From assembly GCA_024867545.1 (NCBI GenBank), contig JANFNE010000045.1, forward strand, positions 124,001 to 188,000: a stretch of 64,000 nucleotides of DNA. The letters are read 5' to 3'. This stretch comes from Phytopythium helicoides (Eukaryota > Oomycota > Peronosporomycetes > Pythiales > Pythiaceae). Each line of letters begins with the position of its first letter. Position 1 is the first letter of the stretch. The translations under genes were made by a program, and so were the position numbers. Positions 9,666-20,387 of this stretch are shown one piece after another. The notes under the pieces were generated by a model that worked only from the letters and a program-made list of their open reading frames with translations, was not told the DNA's origin and searched no databases.

Positions 9666-12053
9666 CGTCTCTATATCCGCTCACGCAGTCGCCTCTTTCC
9701 GTTCTTCGATTCAAATAGAGCTCAAAGCATATCATAGCCATCAAACTTTGGCTATGGAGCGGTGTCAGTGGTGGTGGTGAATGTGAGAGGCACGTCCAGC
9801 TGCTTCGACGTTACATCCGACTAGGTACGATTCGTGATCATGGCTACATGCCTCTTCAACCAGACCTGCACCGACCGTCCGTATCTTGACGACCAGCTGG
9901 TCTCAACAACGCGCGGATCGATTGATCGGCTGCAGTGTCCATGAGCCGACCAAGAACGCACGTGGGTGGCGCCAAATCGCTACTTTGACTCGCGAGATCG
10001 AGATTTCCTGGCCCTTTCTCCAAGGTTTTTTAATGCCGCCTTTCGAATCGAGCCATACTGAATCCAAGTCGATCCAAGTTGCCTTTTTCTCCAGCCTTGG
10101 CGCCACTTTCCGTTTTGCCGGCTCCCAGTCAAGCCGCCACCTCGCCTCTCTCGACCGCCACCATGAGCGCCACACTCGCCGCCGCCCTCGCGCTGCTCGT
10201 GCTGCTCCTCCTCGTCGCCTGTTTGGCGCTGCTCACCCTCGCTGTCGCCTGCTACGCGGCCCTGCTGCTGCGCTCGCCCGTCGCCGTCCGCGCGCGCTCC
10301 ACGGCCCCAGCCTCCGTTTCGGCCTCTCGAGCGACCTCGAGTGACGCAAACACGCTCGAGAGCCTCGCCAACGACCTCTCGAAGGACCTGGTGGCGACAA
10401 CCACTGCGCCAGCCACCGTCCCAACTCAAGCCGAAGCTCAAGGCGAACTCGAGCAAGTCGACTCGACTGCCGATGAGGATACGACCGACGACGACTACTA
10501 CAGCGACTCGGAGCGCCTCGCGTTTGAGCGCGTCTACTGCTACAACCCGGGCGACGTGCCATTCATGCGCGACGCCGACAGCAGCAGCTGCGCCACCACC
10601 ACCAACAAGTACTACTACGACGGCGCTAACAACTACGAAGCCTGTAGCGACCACGCCAGCGACTACAGCAGCGACGCCTACACCTCCTCGGAACTCGCCG
10701 AAATCGACGGCCTCGAGTACAGCGACCTCGAATGCGGCTCCTACGAGAGCGAAGAAGACGCCGAGTCGGAGGATGGCGAGTACCTGCCGGTCCAGCGCAA
10801 GCTCAACTTCGACGACATCGACCTCGATGACGACGAGGATGACTTCTCGGAATACTCGGACGACTGCGAGTGCGAAGAAGACGCCGGCGTGCCTGCCGAG
10901 GCTGAAGTTGAGGACGAGTACAACATCAACTCCGAGTCCGAGTCCGACTTCGAATCCGAGTCCGAGTCCGAGCTGAATGCGGCCCCGATCACAGCAACGC
11001 CCACAGCCATGGCAACAGCTGAGCTCAAGTCTGCCGAAGACTCCACCGTGCCACGCTATGCACGCTTTCTCGCTCGTAACAAGGCCGACCAACCAACCTC
11101 CCAGACGGGTGGAGCGCTCCTCGCTTGCCTCCTCGAGCTCCGGCGCCAGCGAGAGGAGCGCGAGTTCCAGCTCAACCACTTCGTGTCTCTGGGCCGGCGT
11201 CGCGAAGAGCAGTCCTACAATGCGACCTCCACGGCGATGACACGGTCGCCGATTGTCAGTCAGAAGCCGGAAACGAGCGCGAAGCTCTCCAAGACCAGTG
11301 CCAGCTCCCACAGCAGTGCCAACAGCACGCGCACGACCAAACCCAGTACTGCTGTCACTACTCTCCGTCCTCGCTGGCGCTGAGCTAGCTAGCAGTATTT
11401 ACAAAGTAGGAATCATTGTGTACTTCCTTGCATGTCAAGCAGCATGCCATGTAAGAATGCATGCAGAAAGTCACATCAAGTTTGGTAGCAACAAAGTACG
11501 TTGACATTGACACGCTTCCTCCCTTCCCTTTTGTCGTTTGTTGCGCAGACAGATTCTGTTCTGTAGCTGGAATCATCGATTACTTGGCATGAACACGATT
11601 GATATCCAAAAATCGGTACATTGTCAGCGACAACAACGATCAAGTTGCATTCGCGGCGGCTCCATGTCCGCTCGCGCACCCGCCTCTTTCGTTTCTTCTA
11701 GGCGTCGTTGAGATCTACGTTCGTGTACTGTATGCACGGCCTCTTACTTGTCGGCAGCCAGAATGCCCGCGTATTCCTCGAGTCCGAGCGCCAGGTTGAT
11801 GTTCTGCACCGCCTGCGTGGCCGCACCCTTGAGCAGGTTGTCGATCGTGGCGATAACCACCAGTCGGCCTGTGTCCGGGTCGATCTGGAAACCGCCGACC
11901 GCCACGTGCGGGTGGAAGGCATTGTCCTTCACGAACGGAATGCCACCCGAAACCTTGACAAGGCGCTCTCCAGCATAGTACGCCTCGTACAGCTCCTGCA
12001 CTTGAGCAGCCGTCAAGCTAGAGTCCGTCAACTGCGCTGAGACCGTTAAGTGG
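9666..12053. repeat. Right arm of ~2.39-kb inverted duplication
   Basis: Inverted copy of 7004..9396. This arm is continuous with the full ARG5,6 gene, so it is probably the parental location and the left arm the derived copy. Confidence 0.92.
10163..11383 (+). CDS. Acidic Ser-rich membrane-anchored/secreted protein, unknown family (inverted-repeat copy B)
   Basis: Intronless, 406 aa. The ATG at 10163 is the first ATG in the open frame (the upstream codons have no ATG) and sits in an ACCGCCACC context. The layout is that of copy A: hydrophobic N-terminus, acidic Tyr/Ser-rich middle with SESES runs, the LELRRQR...HFVSLGRRREEQ motif and a C-terminal RPRWR. It lies tail-to-tail with ARG5,6, 360 bp apart. 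Preservation of the full frame in both arms suggests either a recent duplication or arm-to-arm gene conversion. Function unknown. Confidence 0.75.
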   Translation: MSATLAAALALLVLLLLVACLALLTLAVACYAALLLRSPVAVRARSTAPASVSASRATSSDANTLESLANDLSKDLVATTTAPATVPTQAEAQGELEQVDSTADEDTTDDDYYSDSERLAFERVYCYNPGDVPFMRDADSSSCATTTNKYYYDGANNYEACSDHASDYSSDAYTSSELAEIDGLEYSDLECGSYESEEDAESEDGEYLPVQRKLNFDDIDLDDDEDDFSEYSDDCECEEDAGVPAEAEVEDEYNINSESESDFESESESELNAAPITATPTAMATAELKSAEDSTVPRYARFLARNKADQPTSQTGGALLACLLELRRQREEREFQLNHFVSLGRRREEQSYNATSTAMTRSPIVSQKPETSAKLSKTSASSHSSANSTRTTKPSTAVTTLRPRWR

Positions 12054-13864
12054 ATGCCCTGGAAGTACGGCGCCACGTGCGGCATGAAGCGGATTCGCGT
12101 TCCGAGCTGGTGGCTGACCTCGTGCTCGTGGATGTGGTTGACTGACTTGTACGCAAGAATGTTGTTGGTCAGGACGTTCGGGTCGTTGGCAGCCGACGGG
12201 CTAGTGCCCGCTCCGCTGTAACCCGACACACCGAACACATGTGGTGGGATGCTGGCGTCGAGCAACGAGCCGCTAACGCTGGGCTTGCCGCCAAGAAGCG
12301 GTAGCAGCGCCACCTGCGCGCCAGTCGCGTAGCACCCGGGGTTCGAGATGTGAGTGGCGCTCGCAAGCTTCTCGCGTGAGCCCGGAGTCTCAGGAAGACC
12401 GTACGTCCACGACGGGTTGAACCGCTGATCGGCACTCAGGTCAATGATGAGTTTGTCCTTGCGCTTGAGAGCGTCAAGCGCGTTGGCGTACTTCTCACAG
12501 TGGCCGTTAGGAAGCGCCAGAACCCACACATCCACCTCATCACCGAGGGGTGAAGTCGGGATGGCGTCAAGGCTGAGGTCGACAAACTCAAGGTCCTCCG
12601 AGATGCCCGTGAGCTTGTCGCTGCGCTCATTCGGCTTGGCCGGACGCTGAGTGTGTGGGTTAAGCGGCGGTGCGCTCGCAATCTCGATCACCTTCTTCTG
12701 GCCAACAAGCGCTCGCGAGCTGGCGCACACCAGCTCAAGACTCGGGTGATGTCCGATCGCACGTATAATCTCGCGACCAACGTAGCCACGAGCGCCAATA
12801 AGGCCCACACGCTGACGCTGGGGCTTGGCGCTCGCTCCCGTGACATTGATTCCCGCCGCACTCGCGCTGTCAGCGTGATCACCCTTGGTGCAGACCGTGC
12901 CGGCACTGCAGCTGCTGAGGATCTCGCGCGACAGAGCAGATGCAGAGGTCAGCGCGACTGACGACGACGATGGCAGGCCGCTGAGCAGCGCGTGAATCTC
13001 GTTCAGCTTCAGCAGCGTGCCCTGGCGGCCCGTGTAGTCACGAGCGGCCATCGGCGCGTAGTCGCGAGACATGACGATCTCCTTGAGCTTGGTGCCGTCG
13101 TCCTCGATCCAGCCGCCCTTGGCGTTGATGAAGATGGTCTTGTACGGCTGGATGTTGAGCGCGAGCTGGCGAGCGGCGACGTCGGCGTTGATGTTGAGCG
13201 TCTGCCCGCCCTCGCTCTCGCCGAGGCACGACAGCACGGGGATCTGGCCGTGTTCGATGGCGGCGTTGACAGCATCGCCGTCGATGCGCGAGACCTCGCC
13301 CACGAAGCCGTAGACGTCCTTGTCCTTGAAGGTGGCCTCGAAGACGCCGCTGGTGATGGGTCTCGCGGGCACGCCGGCGGCCACGAGCGCGTCGACGATC
13401 TTTCGGTTGGCCTTGAGGAAGATCTTCTTGGCGATGGCGAGCGTGGCCTGGTCCGTGACGCGGTTGCCGCCCACGTACTGCGGCTCGATGCCGGCCTTGG
13501 CAAGCTCGGCGTTCATCTGCGGGCCGGCGCCGTGCACGAGGATGGGGAAGAGCCCTGCGTCGCGCAGGAAGTTGAGCGATCGCACGAGCGTGTCGAGCTC
13601 GTTCTCGATGACCTCTCCGCCAATCTTGATGACCGTGGTGCGCGTCACGCCGGGCGTGCCGTACACGCTCAGGTACTCGCGGATGTCGCTCTCCGAGCGC
13701 ACGATCTTCATGAGCTCGGTCGTGACCTCCACGGAGCTCACGGGCGTCGTGGGCAGCGCGAACGACGCCGACGCGAAGCGCGCGGCCGCCGCGGGCAGCA
13801 GCCGCGCGCCCGCCGACCGCGCGAGCGCGTGACGCGCCGGGACTCGCGCCAGGCGCTGCAGCAT
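11744..13864 (-). CDS. ARG5,6: Bifunctional acetylglutamate kinase / N-acetyl-gamma-glutamyl-phosphate reductase, mitochondrial
   Basis: Intronless, 706 aa. The N-terminus (MLQRLARVPARHALARSAGARL) is an Arg/Ala-rich mitochondrial presequence. Residues ~75-300 are an amino-acid kinase domain (KIGGEVIEN, LVHGAGPQ, GGNRVTD, LNINADVAARQLA), catalysing phosphorylation of N-acetylglutamate. A short linker follows. From ~345 the reductase begins with the NADP-binding loop GLIGARGYVGRE; the catalytic Cys is Cys511 in HISNPGCYATG. It therefore covers steps 2 and 3 of acetylated arginine synthesis. Fungal ARG5,6 is longer (~860 aa) and carries an extra DUF619 domain after the kinase; no space for that domain exists here. 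The CPS gene is divergently transcribed from the same intergenic region. Confidence 0.95.
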   Translation of the reverse strand: MLQRLARVPARHALARSAGARLLPAAAARFASASFALPTTPVSSVEVTTELMKIVRSESDIREYLSVYGTPGVTRTTVIKIGGEVIENELDTLVRSLNFLRDAGLFPILVHGAGPQMNAELAKAGIEPQYVGGNRVTDQATLAIAKKIFLKANRKIVDALVAAGVPARPITSGVFEATFKDKDVYGFVGEVSRIDGDAVNAAIEHGQIPVLSCLGESEGGQTLNINADVAARQLALNIQPYKTIFINAKGGWIEDDGTKLKEIVMSRDYAPMAARDYTGRQGTLLKLNEIHALLSGLPSSSSVALTSASALSREILSSCSAGTVCTKGDHADSASAAGINVTGASAKPQRQRVGLIGARGYVGREIIRAIGHHPSLELVCASSRALVGQKKVIEIASAPPLNPHTQRPAKPNERSDKLTGISEDLEFVDLSLDAIPTSPLGDEVDVWVLALPNGHCEKYANALDALKRKDKLIIDLSADQRFNPSWTYGLPETPGSREKLASATHISNPGCYATGAQVALLPLLGGKPSVSGSLLDASIPPHVFGVSGYSGAGTSPSAANDPNVLTNNILAYKSVNHIHEHEVSHQLGTRIRFMPHVAPYFQGIHLTVSAQLTDSSLTAAQVQELYEAYYAGERLVKVSGGIPFVKDNAFHPHVAVGGFQIDPDTGRLVVIATIDNLLKGAATQAVQNINLALGLEEYAGILAADK

Positions 13865-14843
13865 TGAGGCGGAGCTGGGCAGGAGGAGGCCGAGGCGGGC
13901 GGCGGCCGGTGCAACGCAAGTTGCGAGATCCTATGAGCGGGCGGCTGGGCGGCGGCGGGGGGTACGTGGCGGGTACGAGGGGTACGCGGTTCACCTAAAG
14001 TGCGGTCCGGCGAGCCAAATGAGCCCGAACCTAAGCCTCGGGACCGGCTGATTGCTCAAACCGCGTGACGTCATGAGAAAAGCGGCGCGCGCGGCTGGCC
14101 GCCACTGGTTTGTAAGTACGCAGACGTGGCGAGCGATGGGTGGCGTGCGCACTTTGTTCCCGCCGAGCGCATCCCCCCGGCGCGCCATGGGTGGCGGAGA
14201 CTCGCCGAGCCGGAGCTCTCACCGTGGAGAAAAAGTTCTCGTGGCTCGGCGGCGGCTCCGGCGGGATCGGCGCGCCAGGCGGTCGCCGAATTCTGCGGCC
14301 GCAAGCCTCGCGCTGGTCCGGACGCCTCGGAAATGGGGCGGCCGCCGAGTGGCGATGGCGTGTTGGATGGATACCCGTACAGTCCCCGTACCGGTGTGGC
14401 AGTTACGCGTCGCCGTAATATTCGGAATTGCGGTAGCGTTTTGCCCGAATGAAGATCGTCTTGGCCGGAGTATGCCCCCCGCCGTTTAACATCCGCGTCC
14501 CAGCTGGCGCATCTTGGGATCTGTATGGTCGGCTAAAATTGGGGCGCTCGGAATTCCGAAACTCTCGGCATCCTGCGAAAACGCATATCGTATCTTCTCT
14601 CGCGCATCAAGTCGCCCCGCCTGCGCGTCACGACCTCCGAGAACGCATAGCCGCTCGGCCGCCGGCGATCCTGCCGACGCCACCCGCCGCCGCCCACCGC
14701 TGCCGTCATTTCCCAACTCGAGGCGAAGAGCAGAAGCCCCCCAGCCGCGCAGCCAGGCCGCCCCGCCCAGCCCCGCGCCGCTCCTGCCTCCGTCCTCGCC
14801 GCCCGCAGTCTTCCCGCGCCCCGAGACCTCGAAGACCAGCATT
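13865..14843. promoter_or_regulatory. Divergent intergenic region between ARG5,6 and carbamoyl phosphate synthetase
   Basis: About 980 bp separates the two start codons and must hold both promoters and 5' leaders. It is very GC-rich. The CPS frame stays open upstream to 14514, but that part has no homology-like features and is treated as leader. No specific operator was identified. Confidence 0.55.
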
Positions 14844-17800
14844 ATGCTGCGCTTGTCCAGCTCCGTCAAGCGCCGCGCGCCGCTGCACAAGGCCAGCGGC
14901 AACCGCCTGCTCGTGCAGGCGCGTACCAAGGTCGACCGCCGCAACGCGCCGCGCTTCGAGACACCCGCCGTGCTCGAGTTCGAGGACGGATCGCGCTTCC
15001 ACGGCTACTCGTTCGGCGCCAACAAGTCCACCTCGGGAGAGGTCGTCTTCACCACGGGCATGGTCGGCTACCCGGAGGCGCTCACCGACCCCTCCTTCAA
15101 GGGACAGATCCTCAACATGACCTTCCCCATGATCGGCAACTACGGCGTCCCGTGCACCAAGACGGTGGACGAGCACGGACTCAACAAGTTCATCGAGTCG
15201 GACCGCATCCACGCCGCCGGTATGATCGTGCAGGACTACTCCAACCACCACAGCCACTGGAACGCCGCGTCCTCGCTCTCCGAGTGGCTAGAGCGCGAGG
15301 GCATCCCTGCCATCGCCGGCATCGACACCCGTGCCATCACCAAGAAGATCCGCGCGCACGGCGCCATGTCGGGCCGCATCATCGTGGAGGGTACGGATGC
15401 TCCGGGCTTCATCGACCCCAACCAGGAGAACCTCGCCGCCCAGGTCTCGACCAAGGAGGTCAAGATCTACGGTAAGGGCAACCCGCTCAAGATCCTCGCC
15501 GTCGACTGCGGTATCAAGTACAACATCATCCGCTCGCTCGTGGCTCGCGGCGCCGAGGTCAAGCTCGTGCCGTGGAACCACGACATTGCGTCGGAGGCTG
15601 CCTGGTACGACGGTCTGTTCCTCAGCAACGGCCCCGGTGATCCGGCCATCATGAAGGAGACCACCGAGCAGCTTGCGCGTGCGCTTGCCGCCCAGGGCGA
15701 CGACGTCAAGCCCATCTTCGGTATCTGCCTTGGTAACCAGCTGCTCGGACGCGCTGCCGGTGCCAACACATACAAGCTGCCGTTCGGCAACCGTGGCCAG
15801 AACCAGCCCGTGAACAACCTGAAGACCGGCCAGTGCTACATCACGGCGCAGAACCACGGCTACGCTCTTGACGGCAAGACGCTGCCGAACGAGTGGGAGG
15901 AGCTGTTCGTGAACGCTAACGACGGCACCAACGAGGGTATCATCCACAAGTCCAAGCCGTACTTCACGGCGCAGTTCCACCCGGAGCACTGCGGTGGCCC
16001 TACGGACACGGAGTTCCTGTTTGACGTGTTCCTTGACGCTGTGCGCCGAAAGGAGAAGGGCCCGATCACGAGCCTGGTGCAGCGCCCCGAGGTCGCTCGC
16101 CCGAAGGTCAAGAAGGTGCTTGTCCTCGGCTCTGGTGGCCTGTCGATTGGCCAGGCTGGTGAGTTCGACTACTCGGGCTCGCAGGCCATCAAGGCGCTCA
16201 AGGAGGAGGGTGTCGAGACCATCCTGATCAACCCGAACATTGCCTCAGTGCAGACCAACATTGACCGCTCGAGCGAGGCGCAGGCGAGCAACGTGTACTA
16301 CCTGCCGGTGAACACGGACTTCGTGGAGCAAGTGATCAAGCGCGAGCGTCCGGATGGTATCCTCATCTCGATGGGTGGCCAGACGGCGCTCAACTGCGGT
16401 GTCGAGCTTCACGAGAAGGGTATTCTCCAGAAGTACGGCGTGCAGGTGCTTGGTACGCAGATTGACGTCATCAATGCGACTGAGGACCGTGACATCTTCA
16501 ACTTGAAGCTGAAGGAGATCGGCGAGAAGATCGCGAAGAGTTTCGCTGTCAACTCGGTGGACGACGCCGTCAAGGCCGCCTACGAGATTGGCTTCCCGGT
16601 CATGATCCGCTCTGCGTTCGCTCTTGGTGGTCTTGGCTCCGGTATCTGCGAGGACGAGGCTGAGCTTCGTGCTATGGCGAAGAAGGCTTTCTCGGGCAGC
16701 CCCCAGATTCTGGTTGAGCGCTCGATGAAGGGCTGGAAGGAGGTCGAGTACGAGGTTGTGCGTGACGCGGCGAACAACTGTATCACGGTCTGCAACATGG
16801 AGAACTTCGACCCTCTGGGTATCCACACGGGTGAGTCGATTGTCGTCGCGCCTTCGCAGACGCTGTCGAACCGCGAGTACCACATGCTGCGTGAGACTGC
16901 GCTCAAGGTCGTGCGTCACCTCGGCATTGTCGGTGAGTGTAACATCCAGTACGCGCTCAACCCGCACTCGGAGGAGTACTGTATCATTGAGGTGAACGCC
17001 CGTCTATCGCGTTCGTCTGCTCTGGCCTCGAAGGCTACTGGCTACCCGCTTGCTTTCGTTGCTGCCAAGCTCGCGCTCGGCATCAACCTGCCGGAGCTGA
17101 AGAACTCGGTGACCAAGTCGACGACCGCGTGCTTCGAGCCGTCGCTTGACTACTGCGTGACCAAGATCCCGCGCTGGGACCTTGCCAAGTTTGAGAACGT
17201 CAGCACGGAGATCGGCTCGTCGATGAAGTCGGTCGGTGAGGTCATGTCGATTGCTCGCACGTTCGAGGAGGGTATCCAGAAGGCTCTGCGTATGGTGGAG
17301 CCGTCAGTGGAGGGCTTTGAGCCGCGCAACGGTGTCCCTGAGACGCGCGAGGAGCTGCTGGCCGCGCTCGCCAAGCCCACGGACAAGCGTATCTACCAGA
17401 TCGCCTACGCCCTGCGCAACGGTATTCTCACTATTGACGAGGTGCACGAGGCGACCAAGATCGACACGTGGTTCCTCTCGCGTCTGCAGGGCATTGCCGA
17501 CTGCGACGAGAACCTGTCGGGCCGCTCGCTCGACTCGGTTACGGCGGATGAGCTTGTGCAGGCTAAGCGTCTCGGTTTCTCGGACCGCCAGCTGGCCCGC
17601 ATGCTCGGCTGCACGGATGATGATGTCCGCGCTCAGCGTAAGGCGTTCGGCATTGAACCCGCTGTGAAGCAGATCGACACGCTTGCCGCTGAGTACCCTG
17701 CCCAGACCAACTACCTGTACATGACGTACAACGGCCAGGAGCACGACGTGGCGGCGCAGGACCTCAACGACGGTGTGATGGTGCTCGGTAGCGGTGCTTA

Positions 17801-19385
17801 CCGTATTGGTAGCTCCGTCGAGTTTGACTGGTGCGCTGTGAGCTGCATCCGTACGCTCCGCAAGCTCGGTTACCGCGCTGTGATGCTGAACTACAACCCC
17901 GAGACGGTGTCGACGGACTACGACGAGTGCGACCAGCTGTACTTTGAGGAGCTGTCGAAGGAGCGTGTGATGGACGTGTACGACCGTGAGGGCGTGCAGG
18001 GCGTTGTCGTCTCGGTCGGTGGCCAGATCCCGAACAACCTTGCGCTTCCGCTGCACAAGGCTGGCGTCAAGGTGCTTGGAACGCACCCGACGATGATTGA
18101 CAGCGCCGAGGACCGTTTCAAGTTCTCGAAGCTTATGGACGAGGCCGGCGTGCCGCAGCCCGAGTGGAAGGAGCTGACGAGCTACGAGGAGGCGCTCGAG
18201 TTCGCCGACCGTGTGGGCTACCCGTGCCTGGTGCGTCCCAGCTACGTGCTGAGTGGCGCTGCCATGAACGTTGCGTACACGGCTGAGGACCTGACGAAGG
18301 TGCTGGGCGAGGCCGCGGAGGTGTCCCAGGAGCACCCGGTTGTGATTACCAAGTTCATTGAGGGTGCCCGCGAGCTTGAGCTCGATGCTGTCGCCAAGGA
18401 CGGCGTGGTCATTGCTGCTGCTATCTCGGAGCACGTTGAGAACGCTGGTGTGCACTCGGGTGATGCGACGCTGATCCTGCCGCCTGTTGAGGCTTCGTCG
18501 TACTACCAGAACCAGATCCGCAACAACGCCGAGAAGATCGCCAAGGCGCTCAACATCTCGGGTCCGTTCAACGCGCAGTTCCTCGCCAAGGGTGCCGATG
18601 TGAGCGTCATTGAGTGCAACCTCCGTGCGTCGCGCTCGTTCCCGTTCGTGTCTAAGACCACTGGCGCGGACTTCATCAAGGCGGCGACCAAGGTCATGGT
18701 TGGCGAGTCGACGGAGGAAGACAACCTGCCGGCTCTCCGCGGCCCGCAGCGTCCCAACGGCTTTGTCGGCATCAAGTCGCCCATGTTCTCGTACACGCGT
18801 CTGGGCGGTGCTGACCCGCTGCTCGGTGTCGAGATGGCGTCGACGGGTGAGGTCGCGTGCTTTGGCAAGAACCGCAGCGAGGCGTTCCTGAAGGCGCTGA
18901 TCTCGTCCAACTTCAAGCTGCCGAAGAAGAACATCCTGCTGTCGATGCAGGAGGGCTTCTCGGAGGACTTTGTCCACGCCGCGTACAAGCTGCACGAGCT
19001 CGGCTACCACCTGTACACTACGGAGAAGACGCACCAGTTCCTGGAGAAGTACGATGTGCCGTCGACCAAGCTCGACTTCCCGGACAACGAGGAGAGCGAG
19101 AAGAACGTGCTGACGTACATCAAGGATGGCAAGATCGACCTGGTGGTGAACCTGCCCAACAACGAGAGCAAGCAGGTGGAGAACAACTACCTGATCCGTC
19201 GTACGGCTGTCGACTTCTCGATCCCGCTGCTCACGAACATCAGCCTCGTCAAGCTCTTTGTCGAGTCGATGGCGGTGCACAAGAAGAAGCCGCTGCTGGG
19301 GCTCGACGCCGACAGCCTGTTCGACTACTACGAGCACGAGAACCGCGAGAAGAAGGCCTGGTCGGACCCGCATGAGTTCCACTAA
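14844..19385 (+). CDS. Carbamoyl phosphate synthetase, mitochondrial CPS III-like, glutamine amidotransferase and synthetase fused
   Basis: Intronless, 1513 aa from ATG 14844, close to the ~1500 of animal CPS1. The N-terminus [20 protein letters not shown] resembles a mitochondrial presequence. Residues ~45-400 are the small-subunit and amidotransferase domain with the full triad: Cys295 (GICLGNQ), His379 and Glu381 (FHPEHC). Urea-cycle CPS1 has Ser at the matching Cys, so this enzyme should use glutamine. Two ATP-grasp synthetase halves follow ([18 protein letters not shown] and [16 protein letters not shown]). The last ~130 residues are the MGS-like allosteric domain with VVNLPNN and [11 protein letters not shown]. 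No ATCase or DHOase is fused, unlike pyrimidine-type CAD. The likely role is carbamoyl phosphate for arginine/urea metabolism. Confidence 0.93.
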   Translation: MLRLSSSVKRRAPLHKASGNRLLVQARTKVDRRNAPRFETPAVLEFEDGSRFHGYSFGANKSTSGEVVFTTGMVGYPEALTDPSFKGQILNMTFPMIGNYGVPCTKTVDEHGLNKFIESDRIHAAGMIVQDYSNHHSHWNAASSLSEWLEREGIPAIAGIDTRAITKKIRAHGAMSGRIIVEGTDAPGFIDPNQENLAAQVSTKEVKIYGKGNPLKILAVDCGIKYNIIRSLVARGAEVKLVPWNHDIASEAAWYDGLFLSNGPGDPAIMKETTEQLARALAAQGDDVKPIFGICLGNQLLGRAAGANTYKLPFGNRGQNQPVNNLKTGQCYITAQNHGYALDGKTLPNEWEELFVNANDGTNEGIIHKSKPYFTAQFHPEHCGGPTDTEFLFDVFLDAVRRKEKGPITSLVQRPEVARPKVKKVLVLGSGGLSIGQAGEFDYSGSQAIKALKEEGVETILINPNIASVQTNIDRSSEAQASNVYYLPVNTDFVEQVIKRERPDGILISMGGQTALNCGVELHEKGILQKYGVQVLGTQIDVINATEDRDIFNLKLKEIGEKIAKSFAVNSVDDAVKAAYEIGFPVMIRSAFALGGLGSGICEDEAELRAMAKKAFSGSPQILVERSMKGWKEVEYEVVRDAANNCITVCNMENFDPLGIHTGESIVVAPSQTLSNREYHMLRETALKVVRHLGIVGECNIQYALNPHSEEYCIIEVNARLSRSSALASKATGYPLAFVAAKLALGINLPELKNSVTKSTTACFEPSLDYCVTKIPRWDLAKFENVSTEIGSSMKSVGEVMSIARTFEEGIQKALRMVEPSVEGFEPRNGVPETREELLAALAKPTDKRIYQIAYALRNGILTIDEVHEATKIDTWFLSRLQGIADCDENLSGRSLDSVTADELVQAKRLGFSDRQLARMLGCTDDDVRAQRKAFGIEPAVKQIDTLAAEYPAQTNYLYMTYNGQEHDVAAQDLNDGVMVLGSGAYRIGSSVEFDWCAVSCIRTLRKLGYRAVMLNYNPETVSTDYDECDQLYFEELSKERVMDVYDREGVQGVVVSVGGQIPNNLALPLHKAGVKVLGTHPTMIDSAEDRFKFSKLMDEAGVPQPEWKELTSYEEALEFADRVGYPCLVRPSYVLSGAAMNVAYTAEDLTKVLGEAAEVSQEHPVVITKFIEGARELELDAVAKDGVVIAAAISEHVENAGVHSGDATLILPPVEASSYYQNQIRNNAEKIAKALNISGPFNAQFLAKGADVSVIECNLRASRSFPFVSKTTGADFIKAATKVMVGESTEEDNLPALRGPQRPNGFVGIKSPMFSYTRLGGADPLLGVEMASTGEVACFGKNRSEAFLKALISSNFKLPKKNILLSMQEGFSEDFVHAAYKLHELGYHLYTTEKTHQFLEKYDVPSTKLDFPDNEESEKNVLTYIKDGKIDLVVNLPNNESKQVENNYLIRRTAVDFSIPLLTNISLVKLFVESMAVHKKKPLLGLDADSLFDYYEHENREKKAWSDPHEFH

Positions 19386-19490
19386 GCGTCTCTCCTTCCT
19401 CAGTTTGCGCGATAGCTAGTCATCCAGTTCATTTATCCCCCGCTCAACACGGTCATCATTTCTATTAGTTTGTGCGCTGTTCTTTTGCCT

Positions 19491-20387
19491 CTATCCCTGT
19501 GCATTACGCAGCGCCGCTGGCGAGAGCACCTGCACGTACTCGCTGCGCAGCCAGTCGCTGACGCCGACCTGCAGCAGTCCGTCCAGGTGCTGCCGCTGCT
19601 CCTTGTCGCTCATGGTCTCGAGCGCTACCATCTCGGCGGGCTTGCTCTTGCAGCTTTTCAGAATCTCCATGTAGGCGTCCGCGAAGGCTTCCTGGAGCTC
19701 AGGAGAGTCCCGCAGCTGCGCCGCAACATGCTCGCAGCGCGTGTAGTTGGCGATGACGTAGGCGTCTGCGGCGTCGAAGGCGGCGTCGGTCCACTTCCTG
19801 CTGCGCGCGCCGCGCTTGAGCACGGCCTCGGCGGCCTCTGGCTGCTCCTCCCTCGCGAACGCGAGCGCCTGCAGCTTGATGGGCGTCGAGGACGCGGTCG
19901 AGAGCCCGAACATGCCGCGCGCCGCCGTGGGGTGCGCGTGCTGTGGCCTGGCGCCGAAGCGCTGCCACGCCGCGAAGGACACGATGCCGTTGAGCTGCGC
20001 GAGCTGGAACATGCCGGCGTTGTGGTGCCGGCCGGGCCGGAACATGCGCAGGAACGCCTCGACGCCCACCGCCCAGTGCACGGCGCCGCCCGCGTCGGCC
20101 TCGACCGCGCTCTTGACGCCGGCCAGCGCCTCGTCGAGCGCCGCGCCCACCGCCAGCACGTCGGCGCTCGCGAACTGCGCGGTGGGCACGGCGCGCCAGT
20201 GGGCCACGCGCGCGCGCGCGTCCAGCACCGCCACGCCCGTGCTGCCAGTGTTGACGTCCAGCCCCAGCACGCGCAGCGCGGCGCCCGCGGGCCCCAGCGC
20301 CAGCGCGCGCGCGCGCGTCGACACGTTGCAGAGCGCGAGGGCCGCGCGGATGCGCGCGCCGTTGCGGCGGACGCCACCGGCCGCCAT
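19491..20387 (-). CDS. Candidate RuvC-like (RNase H-fold) mitochondrial nuclease
   Basis: Intronless, 298 aa from ATG 20387. The first ~35 residues are Arg/Ala-rich with no acidic residue and could be an organelle presequence. The body starts with a beta-strand motif VLGLDVNTGSTGVAVLD, placing an Asp where RuvC-type resolvases have the first catalytic Asp. A second strand, WAVGVEAFLRMF, supplies a Glu, and a later helix, KWTDAAFDAADAYVIA, supplies a D-x2/3-D pair. The order D, E, D-D and the spacing are those of RuvC/Cce1/MOC1 Holliday junction resolvases. The assignment rests on these motifs only. The alternative is an unrelated member of the RNase H/actin-like superfamily. It lies tail-to-tail with the CPS gene, about 105 bp away. 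Confidence 0.5.
   Translation of the reverse strand: MAAGGVRRNGARIRAALALCNVSTRARALALGPAGAALRVLGLDVNTGSTGVAVLDARARVAHWRAVPTAQFASADVLAVGAALDEALAGVKSAVEADAGGAVHWAVGVEAFLRMFRPGRHHNAGMFQLAQLNGIVSFAAWQRFGARPQHAHPTAARGMFGLSTASSTPIKLQALAFAREEQPEAAEAVLKRGARSRKWTDAAFDAADAYVIANYTRCEHVAAQLRDSPELQEAFADAYMEILKSCKSKPAEMVALETMSDKEQRQHLDGLLQVGVSDWLRSEYVQVLSPAALRNAQG

Noticed and set aside
14514..14843. 110-residue N-terminal extension of the carbamoyl phosphate synthetase
   Set aside because: Open only because the leader is GC-rich; the ATG at 14844 gives a presequence and a normal family length.
17304..19382. 692-codon minus-strand ORF opposite the carbamoyl phosphate synthetase
   Set aside because: Antisense artefact of strong codon bias in a well-identified plus-strand enzyme; the 771-codon ORF opposite importin-5 is the same kind of shadow.
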